A stretch of 7,880 nt of DNA from Oscillospiraceae bacterium (lineage in GTDB: Bacteria; Bacillota; Clostridia; Oscillospirales; Acutalibacteraceae): positions 1 through 7,880 of the forward strand of contig DOZQ01000145.1 in the NCBI GenBank assembly GCA_003517915.1, given 5' to 3'. The position numbers and the translations under genes are program-made. Numbering within the stretch: position 1 is the first letter of the stretch; every line of letters begins with the position of its first letter. This document shows, piece by piece, positions 1 through 5,769 of the stretch. The notes beneath the pieces were generated by a model. It was not told the DNA's origin. It did no database searches and saw nothing but the letters and a program-made list of their open reading frames with translations.

Positions 1-373
1 CTTTTTGCCGCTCGTGAAACCGCATCGCCTGTGACAAATCGATATCGCAAAGCGCGTCTCCGCTTATGACCAGCAGGTCTTCCGCTCTTTCGCCTGCCGC
101 GTTTTTTACAGAGCCGGCGGTGCCAAGGGGTTTTGTCTCCTCGACAAAGCTAAGCGAAATATTCTTATAGCGCCCGTCCGGGAAGGCTTCGCGCAGCCGG
201 TCGCTTAAATACCGCACCGTCACCGCCGCCTCGGTCACTTGATGCTTTGAAAGCAAATCCAGAATATATTCTATTGTCGGCCGGCCGCACAGCCTGGCCA
301 TCGGCTTTGGCGTATCGCAGGTAAGGGGCCTCAGCCGACTACCCTCCCCGCCCGCCATGATTACTGCACGCAT
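1..373 (-). CDS. Sugar-1-phosphate nucleotidyltransferase, N-terminal part (cut by window edge)
   Basis: This is the first 124 codons of a nucleotidyltransferase that makes NDP-sugars from sugar-1-phosphate and NTP in the cytoplasm, for envelope polysaccharides. The N-terminus reads MRAVIMAGGEGSRLRPLT, and the nucleotide-binding signature continues to PKPM (residues 8-25). It is followed by PLGTAGSVKNA (82-92) and SGDALCDIDL (104-113), whose D106 is the expected metal-binding aspartate. The ATG is preceded by AAAGGAGCG, 9 bases from GGAG to the start, which supports this start. The SGDAL variant and overall pattern resemble the clostridial mannose-1-phosphate guanylyltransferase often fused to a phosphomannomutase domain. 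Whether that fusion exists cannot be seen because the C-terminal part lies outside the window. A glucose-1-phosphate uridylyl- or thymidylyltransferase is the alternative. Family assignment is secure; the exact substrate is not. Confidence 0.9.
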   Translation of the reverse strand, partial: MRAVIMAGGEGSRLRPLTCDTPKPMARLCGRPTIEYILDLLSKHQVTEAAVTVRYLSDRLREAFPDGRYKNISLSFVEETKPLGTAGSVKNAAGERAEDLLVISGDALCDIDLSQAMRFHERQK

Positions 374-497
374 CTGTGTTCGCTCCTTTATTTTCTTGTA
401 TATTTTACACTTATTTACATTAGTATGGCTCATATCCGTGCGGAATAATCATTATTTATACGGGATTCTCCCGCGTGCATCTCCTTTTGTTTTGGTG

Positions 498-503
498 TAT
501 AAT
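498..503 (+). promoter_or_regulatory. Probable -10 element of the RNA element/DUF3006 transcript
   Basis: A perfect TATAAT lies 22 bases before the left arm of the 525-682 inverted repeat, so a transcript starting near 510 would carry the whole structure. The -35 region at 474-481 has no good TTGACA match. The call therefore rests on the -10 hexamer and its position. Confidence 0.4.
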
Positions 504-524
504 AAGGATGTAAGATTATGATTT

Positions 525-682
525 ATACTACTCCTTGATTAAAATGCTTGCATAATTTGCGAGGATAAATTTCGTCTGGCACGGCAGACGACGAAAGCGG
601 GCTTTCGCCCGGTGAGGAGGATAACACAGTCAGACGAAATTTAGACCGCAAAGATGCTTGTGTTTTGATTAAGGAGTAGTAT
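525..682 (+). ncRNA. Long rod-shaped structured RNA candidate in the DUF3006 5' leader
   Basis: The arms 525-553 and 654-682 pair over 29 positions: 23 Watson-Crick pairs, four G.U wobbles in the plus-strand RNA and one U-U double mismatch. After a small internal loop, 556-561 pairs with 647-652 (TTTGCG/CGCAAA). After another loop, 567-578 pairs perfectly over 12 bases with 631-642. The apical part (579-630) holds a CGGGC/GCCCG hairpin at 598-611. No ORF covers it and no T-tract follows, so transcripts probably run into the DUF3006 gene, whose Shine-Dalgarno starts 10 bases after the stem. The wobbles appear only on the plus strand, which argues for a function as RNA. I do not recognise a known riboswitch, RNase P, tmRNA, SRP or 6S consensus. 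A small palindromic mobile element (MITE) is the alternative. Confidence 0.55.
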
Positions 683-707
683 TATAAAGATAAAGGAGGG
701 CTACGCT

Positions 708-929
708 GTGTATATTATCGACAGGTTTGAGGGGGATTTCGCGGTGTGCGAGGCCGAGGACCTCACCATGACAGACATCCCGCGCTCACTGCTCCCGGCG
801 GGAGCGAAGCGCGGCAGCGTGCTTATTAAAGACGCGGCGGGAATTTATAGGTTGGATTTGGATGAGGAAAAAAGGCGCAAAAATAAAATCCGCGACTTAG
901 AATCGCGGATTTTCGGGGAAGATATCTAA
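708..929 (+). CDS. DUF3006 domain protein
   Basis: A 73-residue cytoplasmic protein starting at GTG, with AAAGGAGGG at 692-700 spaced 7 bases from the start. The opening MYIIDRFEGDFAVCE, then DIPRSLLP (about residues 24-31) and an acidic/basic helical tail (DEEKRRKNKIRDLESRIFGEDI), match the DUF3006 family (PF11213). In that family, 'IDRFEG..AV.E' and 'IP...LP..A..GDVL' are the hallmark pattern. The molecular function of the family is not established. Members are often found beside ComEC-like metallo-beta-lactamase-fold proteins, which are not present here. It lies downstream of the structured leader at 525-682, which may control it. The last 15 codons also form a terminator-like hairpin at 885-913. 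It has no signal peptide or membrane segment. The family call is firm; the role is unknown. Confidence 0.85.
   Translation: MYIIDRFEGDFAVCEAEDLTMTDIPRSLLPAGAKRGSVLIKDAAGIYRLDLDEEKRRKNKIRDLESRIFGEDI
885..913. terminator. Hairpin terminator candidate inside the 3' end of the DUF3006 gene
   Basis: A perfect 11-bp inverted repeat (885-895 with 903-913) has a 7-base loop, a GC core CCGCGA/TCGCGG and four flanking A/T bases on each side. On the plus strand the T-tail is only TTTT. On the minus strand the downstream side is T-richer (TTTTATTTTT). It sits entirely inside coding sequence, ending 16 bases before the DUF3006 gene's end. A second, AT-only hairpin (922-939) with TTTTT at 942-946 follows and could assist termination weakly. 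Confidence 0.55.
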
Positions 930-1005
930 CTTAAGATATAGTTTTTACCATCGTCCCCTTAATGTATTGCCTAAAATTATAATATTATCTTTGTTAGCCT
1001 GAATA

Positions 1006-1034
1006 TTGATCTTGAAACGATGGCAGAATATAGC
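1006..1034 (+). promoter_or_regulatory. Candidate sigma-A promoter of the polysaccharide deacetylase
   Basis: TTGATC at 1006-1011 and TATAGC at 1029-1034 are separated by exactly 17 bases, each matching 4 of 6 consensus positions. It would give a leader of about 30 bases before the ATG at 1072. TGAAAC at 1013-1018 resembles an ECF-type -35, but no CGT-like -10 follows at the right distance. Confidence 0.4.
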
Positions 1035-1071
1035 AGAGTAAAGTTAATTAATAACAGAAAAGGACTTGAGA

Positions 1072-2523
1072 ATGAAGAAAAAGTTACGAATAGAGAGTAT
1101 TCTCTTATTATGCGCCATATTGGCAATAGCTGTGTACGCATTGATAGCCCTATTTCCGGCGGATAAGCCGGAATCGCCAATTGATACGGTTGATACGCCC
1201 GACACATCGGTTATAGAATATGGCCACCCGGATCTTCTGGCGAATAACGCGGGTCCGCTATGGACATATATTCGTTATCCGCAAGCGGGAGATTTTGCGG
1301 ACAGCGTCATTCTGGATTGGGTTCAAGCAACCTATGATGAGGCGAAGGCCGACTTAGATGCTCTGCTTGATAAGGATGCTTCCGCGCAGGGCGAAGTCAA
1401 CATACAGTTTGATTCATATCTTATTGACGGAAGGTTTGTTGGAATAGTTGAGCAAGGTATGATTTCCACCACGGGCCTTGCGCATCCGGCTGATGTTATA
1501 AAAACCTTCAATCTTGATATTGAGAGCAAAACTTTTCTCGAAAATTCCGATATATTGGATATGTCGAAACGCGAGGAGATATTGACCTTACTGAAAGAAA
1601 AAATCCTGCTTATATCGCCTGATGCCCAAGACTATTTTGATAACATGGCTACAGACGAATGGTTGGATTATATCACTATCGGCCATGAGGGTATCATTGT
1701 CATATTGGAGCGGGGCGTTGGCCTTCCAGCATATTACGGCAGCCTGAGAATCAACCTGCCCTATGATGAATTGGGAGACGCTCTGTTGTTATATGGCGAA
1801 ACGGCATCCGCTCCTGATACGGCACAGGAACCTACGTCAAAGCCTGCGCCGTCATCGACACCGGAATCTGTAGCGCCGTCATTGCCGCCGCAAGACGGCG
1901 GCATTGATCCATTAAGGCCTATGATCGCGCTGACCTTTGACGATGGGCCGAGCAAACATACATCGCGCATCTTGGACTTGCTCGAGCAATACAAAGGGCA
2001 CGCAACATTTTTTGTAATAGGAAATCTGATTGAATCCAGACCCGATACCATAAAACGCGCAGCGGACTTGGGTTGTGAAGTTGTAGGCCACTCATGGGAT
2101 CATCGCGATTTAACAAAGCTGTCATCCGATGAAATGAAGGCAGAAATACTTGATACGCACAATGCCATTGAGTCTATTACGGGATCTTCCTCACATATGT
2201 ACCGCCCCCCTTACGGAGCCGTGAATGACAGCTTGACAAATGCATCCTCAGAGCTTGGTTTTTCCATAATCAATTGGTCGGTTGATACGGTTGACTGGAA
2301 AACGAAAAATGCAGATGCGGTGTATACGGCTGTTATGGCAGACGTAAATGATCGCGCTATAATCCTGTGCCATGATTTATACAGCACCACTGCGGAGGCA
2401 ATGGAACAGGTAATTCCGGCATTGGTCTCTCAGGGATATCAGCTTGTCACAGTTTCAGAGCTGCTAGAATATTCCGGCGGAGCGGTAGAGGCAGGGAAGG
2501 TATATTACAACGGAAATAAATAA
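1072..2523 (+). CDS. Membrane-anchored polysaccharide deacetylase, PdaC-like (NodB domain)
   Basis: A 483-residue enzyme predicted to remove N-acetyl groups from cell-wall glycans outside the membrane. A basic start and one hydrophobic segment (about residues 9-28) make a signal anchor without a lipobox. Residues about 40-240 form an extracytoplasmic domain resembling the DUF4163/DUF3298 part of Bacillus PdaC, followed by a Pro/Ser/Thr linker (241-279) and the NodB domain. All NodB motifs are intact: TFDDGP (288-293, D290 and D291), HSWDH (H340, H344), RPPYG (378-382), DTVDW (405-409) and LCHD (H434). I chose ATG 1072 because AAAAGGA at 1058-1064 is 7 bases before it. The in-frame TTG at 1066 would be only 1 base away. 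The gene is visibly AT-richer than spoIIE and leuA. The substrate is most likely peptidoglycan; chitin or xylan are less likely. The N-terminal domain assignment is by resemblance. Confidence 0.88.
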   Translation: MKKKLRIESILLLCAILAIAVYALIALFPADKPESPIDTVDTPDTSVIEYGHPDLLANNAGPLWTYIRYPQAGDFADSVILDWVQATYDEAKADLDALLDKDASAQGEVNIQFDSYLIDGRFVGIVEQGMISTTGLAHPADVIKTFNLDIESKTFLENSDILDMSKREEILTLLKEKILLISPDAQDYFDNMATDEWLDYITIGHEGIIVILERGVGLPAYYGSLRINLPYDELGDALLLYGETASAPDTAQEPTSKPAPSSTPESVAPSLPPQDGGIDPLRPMIALTFDDGPSKHTSRILDLLEQYKGHATFFVIGNLIESRPDTIKRAADLGCEVVGHSWDHRDLTKLSSDEMKAEILDTHNAIESITGSSSHMYRPPYGAVNDSLTNASSELGFSIINWSVDTVDWKTKNADAVYTAVMADVNDRAIILCHDLYSTTAEAMEQVIPALVSQGYQLVTVSELLEYSGGAVEAGKVYYNGNK

Positions 2524-2636
2524 GAACTGATACAAGCCTGCGGCGCATCTATAATTATGTAAGGCTGCGTCGTATTGGTCGAGCACCGTCCATGCATGAG
2601 ACCAATCTGCGGCGTCATATAATTGCAAATTCTATG
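2524..2636. other. Convergent intergenic region with short repeats, no clear terminator
   Basis: This 113-base gap separates the 3' ends of the deacetylase and spoIIE. It holds ATTGGTC/GACCAAT (2574-2580 with 2600-2606, loop 19), and two imperfect direct copies of CTGCGGCG followed by ATAATT (2538-2557 and 2607-2626). A third short copy, CTGCGTCGTATT, is at 2565. Neither strand has a GC hairpin followed by a T-run, so the way the two genes terminate is unclear. Confidence 0.4.
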
Positions 2637-5006
2637 TTATTTGTTTTTCTCGAGTATCGCCGCAAGTACCGTGATATCGTCCTCGCGGTTTGCGGCCCGG
2701 CGGCGCTGCGCCATCTCCGCTATGTGATCCGCGAGCTGCTGGGCGCTGCCGTCCTCCCACTTTTCCAGCTCCTCGCGTATCCACTCGACCCCCTCGGCAA
2801 TCGCTCCGTCCGACAGCATTACGATGATATCCCCCTCCGCCAGCGCGGTATTCGAGCGCTCGAAGCCAATATCCCGCAAAATTCCGGCGGGCAGCGACGA
2901 GCATTCGGCTATCCCGGTTTTGCCTGAGCGGCGCAACACAGCCGGCGGCGCCCCCGCCTTGAGAATCTCGGTCTCGCCGGTAAAATAATCTATGCAGGCT
3001 ATGTCAAGCGTGGCGAGCGATTCGTCGGTGGATTTAAACAGCATGGCGGAATTGACGATTTTAAGCGAGCATTCAAACCCGAATCCGGCCCTTATCAGCC
3101 GGCTCATAAGCCCCGACGCCATTGCGCCGTCTACCGCCGCGCGGCCGCCCGTACCCATGCCGTCGCTGATTATCATAAGCGCCCGGCCCTTGCCGTCGTT
3201 AAAATAATCATACGCGTCTCCGCACATGCGCGTTTCGTCCATGGCGTACTGCGCCGCGCCAAAATCCGCCCGCAGCCCGGTTTTTTCGGTCAGGATCATA
3301 TAAACCTCACCGCCCGCCCGGCTTATGCAGGGCGGGTCGAATTTTTTGCCCACAGCCCCCGAAATATCCTTTGTCAGCTCCGCGCGGCTAACGCCGCGGC
3401 TTTCGCTGTGCCCGCAGCGTACCTCCACCGTCATTCTGCCGAACTTGTCTATGCAACAGCCCACATCCTGCGCTATTACGCCCTGGGCGCGCAGCGCCTC
3501 GGCTATTTTTTCGGCTGATTCTATATCGTATTTTTCCGCTTTTTCAAACTCCTCAGCCATGTCATAAAACATTTCCGATACGCCGTCAAACTGATCCGAC
3601 ACGACCGAACGAACCTCTTTGATTCTGCGCTCAGCCTGAATCTTTACCGAGTAATCGGTGTAGTTATGTATAAGGGAGCTTATTACCTCCGGCAGATGTG
3701 AGCATTCGGCAACAAACGCCTCCGGCACATCGCCCGGCTCCACATGCCCGTCGGCGCGTATTTTTTTTATCAGGTACATAAGCATCGACAGGGTAGCGGC
3801 CCGCTCCGCCTCCCAGCAAAATGCCCGCATATTACAATGCTTGCAGGCCTCGTTCTCCACCCTTCTGAAAACGTCCTCAAATTCGGGCGAATGAATGCGG
3901 CTGAGCCTTGACGAGACCTCTTCCACCGTCTTAGATACCTCCGAAAGCGCCGTGGCGGCAAACTTTAGCCTTGTGACCACCGAGCGGCGCAGGCCGTTGA
4001 CGCGTGGCAGCTCGGCTGCGGGGGACATGAATCCGGCCAGCTTGCGCACCCATTTTTCTGGAATGACCAAAAATATCACCGTAGCCGCCATAACTTCATA
4101 CAGCCCAACAATTACCTCGCCGCTGACCCCCGCTCGCATGGATATGATCGCGTTGGAAATCGCGAAGGCGGCGGCACAGCCTATGCGCCCGAGCGGAGAA
4201 AACACCCCGGCAATCAACCCGCCCAGAGCGTATGAGCCCGCTATAAATATAAGTGACTCGCTTGTCATCGACATAACAAACCCGGCGGCGACCCCCGCTA
4301 TGGCTCCCGCGCTCTCGTTTCCGTAACGGGCGGCGGCCAAAATCGCTATTATCGTGAGCACCCTGGCAAACGAAACTCCCGCTATTTCCAGCGGTGTGAG
4401 CGAAAGCAACACAACCGCCGCCGTGATTATAACCGCGGTCAGCTCATGAGAGGAGAATACCTCACCCCTGCGCCTGTCCCTCACGGCGGAAATAGCCCGG
4501 CAGATGAAATACGCGGCTCCGCAGGCCAGCAGCGATTCCACCGCGCAGCCTATATATTCCGACGTACCGCCGCCCTGCGTACCCAAGACCGCCGCACCGG
4601 TGGATACAGCGGCAAGCAGAGCGATAACCGATGAGGCCGCGGCCGACCGGCGGAACTTGAACAGGTTGCTCAGCACCCATTTAAGCGCCGCCGAGGTAAA
4701 AATCGCGATTATGTATCTAAGGGATTCGGCACCGGCGCCCGGCAGCAAAAAGCCCAAAACCGCGCCGCCCGCCGCCGCTATGGAAAAGCTCCCCGGCAGC
4801 GCGGCGCACAACGCAATGCCGAACGGAGCGTAATCGTCAAGTATCGGCGCACGGGACAAAAGCAGCCCCGCCACAGCCGCGAACAGGTAAAATCCCGTTC
4901 CCCGCAGCGCACCCGTCAACCTTTTTGAGTTGTCCTCCCTTTGCCTTACGTTCCGGATTGTTCTCACATTTTCCGCCGCACTGTTTTTTTCAGTCTTTTC
5001 TTTCAA
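2637..5006 (-). CDS. spoIIE: Stage II sporulation protein E, PP2C-type serine phosphatase
   Basis: SpoIIE sits at the polar septum with FtsZ and dephosphorylates SpoIIAA-P, which frees sigma F in the forespore. The 789-residue product is close to the 827 of B. subtilis SpoIIE. Residues about 30-330 contain around ten hydrophobic segments. A central regulatory region includes a Cys cluster (C388, C391, C397) of the kind seen in other SpoIIE proteins. The C-terminal PP2C domain (about 575-785) keeps its metal ligands: CGDAY (D597), ISDGMGTGGRA (D615), MLSDGA (D733) and REDDIT (D776, D777). The start is probably TTG at 5006, 6 bases after GAGGTG. An in-frame GTG at 5015 would add three residues, but that GTG is itself part of the Shine-Dalgarno. 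It is a single-gene unit. No Spo0A box (TGTCGAA) is seen in the nearby upstream sequence, although Spo0A controls this gene in Bacillus. Confidence 0.97.
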   Translation of the reverse strand: MKEKTEKNSAAENVRTIRNVRQREDNSKRLTGALRGTGFYLFAAVAGLLLSRAPILDDYAPFGIALCAALPGSFSIAAAGGAVLGFLLPGAGAESLRYIIAIFTSAALKWVLSNLFKFRRSAAASSVIALLAAVSTGAAVLGTQGGGTSEYIGCAVESLLACGAAYFICRAISAVRDRRRGEVFSSHELTAVIITAAVVLLSLTPLEIAGVSFARVLTIIAILAAARYGNESAGAIAGVAAGFVMSMTSESLIFIAGSYALGGLIAGVFSPLGRIGCAAAFAISNAIISMRAGVSGEVIVGLYEVMAATVIFLVIPEKWVRKLAGFMSPAAELPRVNGLRRSVVTRLKFAATALSEVSKTVEEVSSRLSRIHSPEFEDVFRRVENEACKHCNMRAFCWEAERAATLSMLMYLIKKIRADGHVEPGDVPEAFVAECSHLPEVISSLIHNYTDYSVKIQAERRIKEVRSVVSDQFDGVSEMFYDMAEEFEKAEKYDIESAEKIAEALRAQGVIAQDVGCCIDKFGRMTVEVRCGHSESRGVSRAELTKDISGAVGKKFDPPCISRAGGEVYMILTEKTGLRADFGAAQYAMDETRMCGDAYDYFNDGKGRALMIISDGMGTGGRAAVDGAMASGLMSRLIRAGFGFECSLKIVNSAMLFKSTDESLATLDIACIDYFTGETEILKAGAPPAVLRRSGKTGIAECSSLPAGILRDIGFERSNTALAEGDIIVMLSDGAIAEGVEWIREELEKWEDGSAQQLADHIAEMAQRRRAANREDDITVLAAILEKNK

Positions 5007-5023
5007 TACGTCCACCTCTCAAT

Positions 5024-5087
5024 AAAACTTCATGCAAGCAGATCGGCGCCATGGTATACATACAACATAACTTGTGCATGAAGTTTT
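5024..5087 (-). repeat. 13-bp inverted repeat flanking the spoIIE leader/promoter region
   Basis: AAAACTTCATGCA at 5024-5036 and its exact reverse complement at 5075-5087 are separated by 38 bases. The near arm ends 4-5 bases before the spoIIE Shine-Dalgarno. If transcription starts upstream of both arms, the leader folds into a hairpin beside the ribosome site. If it starts between them, the arms could be a protein-binding site. No convincing -35/-10 pair was found in the loop; GTATAC is present. Confidence 0.55.
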
Positions 5088-5090
5088 TTC

Positions 5091-5188
5091 GCGTGTGAAC
5101 CGGGACGGTTCACGCGCTTAAATTTTCATGGCCACGGCGCGTTCCGCGCCGCATGGCCAATTTTTGCTATGCAAAAGCATAGCAAAAA
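5091..5188. repeat. Cluster of three hairpins (interspersed-repeat-like)
   Basis: Three consecutive inverted repeats are visible. First, 5091-5101 with 5107-5117 (GTGAACC/GGTTCAC core, one mismatch, loop GGGAC). Second, 5130-5141 with 5145-5158 (GGCCA-CGGCGCG, loop TTC, 2-base bulge). Third, a perfect 12-bp TTTTTGCTATGC/GCATAGCAAAAA at 5161-5188 with loop AAAA. Short ORFs on the minus strand cross these hairpins, but they have no ribosome site, and their sequence is dictated by the palindromes, so I do not call a gene. The arrangement and the GGGACGGTTC motif resemble repeat elements dispersed in clostridial intergenic regions. That family link is from memory and needs a genome search. Confidence 0.55.
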
Positions 5189-5190
5189 AC

Positions 5191-5220
5191 AGCGCCGGCA
5201 AAGCCTGCCGGCGCTTTTTA
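5191..5220. terminator. Strong bidirectional Rho-independent terminator
   Basis: AGCGCCGGCA/TGCCGGCGCT is a perfect 10-bp GC stem (5191-5200 with 5206-5215) with loop AAGCC. It is followed by TTTTTATTA on the plus strand and GTTTTTT on the minus strand. The most obvious user is the minus-strand small gene at 5491-5700, whose transcript would end here before spoIIE. It would also insulate the spoIIE promoter region. Confidence 0.8.
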
Positions 5221-5490
5221 TTATAGATGTAAGGGGACGCAAAGGATGTCGCACCCTGTGAGAGAATACATAATTTACCTGTCGACTGGCGAACGAAAGG
5301 AAACAGACTGATATAGTCAAATCGCTTGAAATGTGGCACAGGATTTTTCGGAGCGCTTTGCGGCAGGGCATTTATTTTTTCTTACGCCCTGAAATTTAGG
5401 GAACTCGAAGATACTCTAAAGATAAAAGGGCAAGGCGGCCGTTTATAGGGTTGGTCTGTTGGTGCAGAAAATGCTTATACTCTGTTACTA
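5221..5490. other. Intergenic region without a supported gene
   Basis: About 270 bases with no ORF that has a start, ribosome site and coding-like sequence. Visible items are TAAGGGGACG at 5230-5239 and a CAGGGC/GCCCTG inverted repeat (5364-5369 with 5386-5391) around a T-rich loop. A CTGTCGAC at 5279-5286 is one base off a Spo0A box core, but it lies about 270 bases upstream of spoIIE and beyond a terminator. Confidence 0.5.
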
Positions 5491-5700
5491 TTATAACGAT
5501 TTAACCGCCTTTTCAATATCTGATTCTGATATACCATTGTAAACATCATATGCCGACTCACATTCTTCTTTTGTCAAACCCGTTTCGCTCATTAAGTGGT
5601 TAATAACAGCTTCTTTTGAACCCTTTTCATTCATCATTTCTTTGAAAGATTTGATTGTCAAAATTGTTTGCTCTAATTGCTGTTTGGTTAGATTTTCCAC
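5491..5700 (-). CDS. Small acidic helical protein of unknown function (69 aa)
   Basis: I do not recognise this protein. It reads as a soluble, charge-rich, probably all-helical protein with no Cys pair, signal peptide or membrane segment. It contains KEMMNEKGSKEAVINHLMSE (residues 20-39), then GLTKEECESAYDVYNGIS and an amphipathic C-terminal helix ending KAVKSL. The 'GLTKEECESAYDVY' stretch looks like a short helix-turn-helix or UBA-like packing, but that is only an impression. GTG 5700 is the start, with AGGAAG 7 bases upstream; the nearby ATG is out of frame. Codon use and wording of the protein look genuine, not antisense. It is clearly AT-richer than spoIIE and leuA, and stands alone between terminator 5191-5220 and leuA. 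This composition could mean horizontal acquisition or simply a small, weakly expressed gene. Confidence 0.7.
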   Translation of the reverse strand: MENLTKQQLEQTILTIKSFKEMMNEKGSKEAVINHLMSETGLTKEECESAYDVYNGISESDIEKAVKSL

Positions 5701-5740
5701 AACACATCTTCCTGTTCAAAATATAAATTATCTTCACTGG

Positions 5741-5769
5741 CCTATATGCCCGAAAACAAGTATAAACAA
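5741..5769 (-). promoter_or_regulatory. Candidate promoter of the 69-aa protein gene
   Basis: Read on the minus strand, TTGTTT (5769-5764) and TATAGG (5746-5741) are 17 bases apart, with 3 and 4 matches to consensus. The start of transcription would be near 5734, giving a leader of about 33 bases before the GTG at 5700. No other motif in the region fits better. Confidence 0.35.

Noticed and set aside
461..473. CGGGA/TCCCG hairpin as a terminator
   Set aside because: Only 5 bp, no plus-strand gene ends before it, and the T-rich stretch begins 10 or more bases downstream.
525..682. Structured element as a MITE with target-site duplication
   Set aside because: Flanks (TTTAT left, ATTAT right) are only similar, not identical, and the one-strand G.U pattern fits RNA better. 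Not fully excluded.
525..682. 6S RNA
   Set aside because: Size and rod shape are similar, but the outer stem is too perfect, the large central bubble is missing, and no terminator separates it from the next gene.
3895..4326. Plus-strand ORF of 143 residues antisense to spoIIE
   Set aside because: It is a shadow frame of a well-supported gene with GC-biased third positions; no ribosome site or recognisable motif.
5279..5286. CTGTCGAC as a Spo0A box for spoIIE
   Set aside because: One mismatch to the core, a self-complementary hexamer that is common by chance, about 270 bases upstream and separated from the gene by a terminator.
5118..5371. Two overlapping minus-strand ORFs of 73 and 81 residues upstream of spoIIE
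   Set aside because: They run through three hairpins and a terminator, lack a ribosome site, and have unlikely protein composition; they are a by-product of the palindromes.
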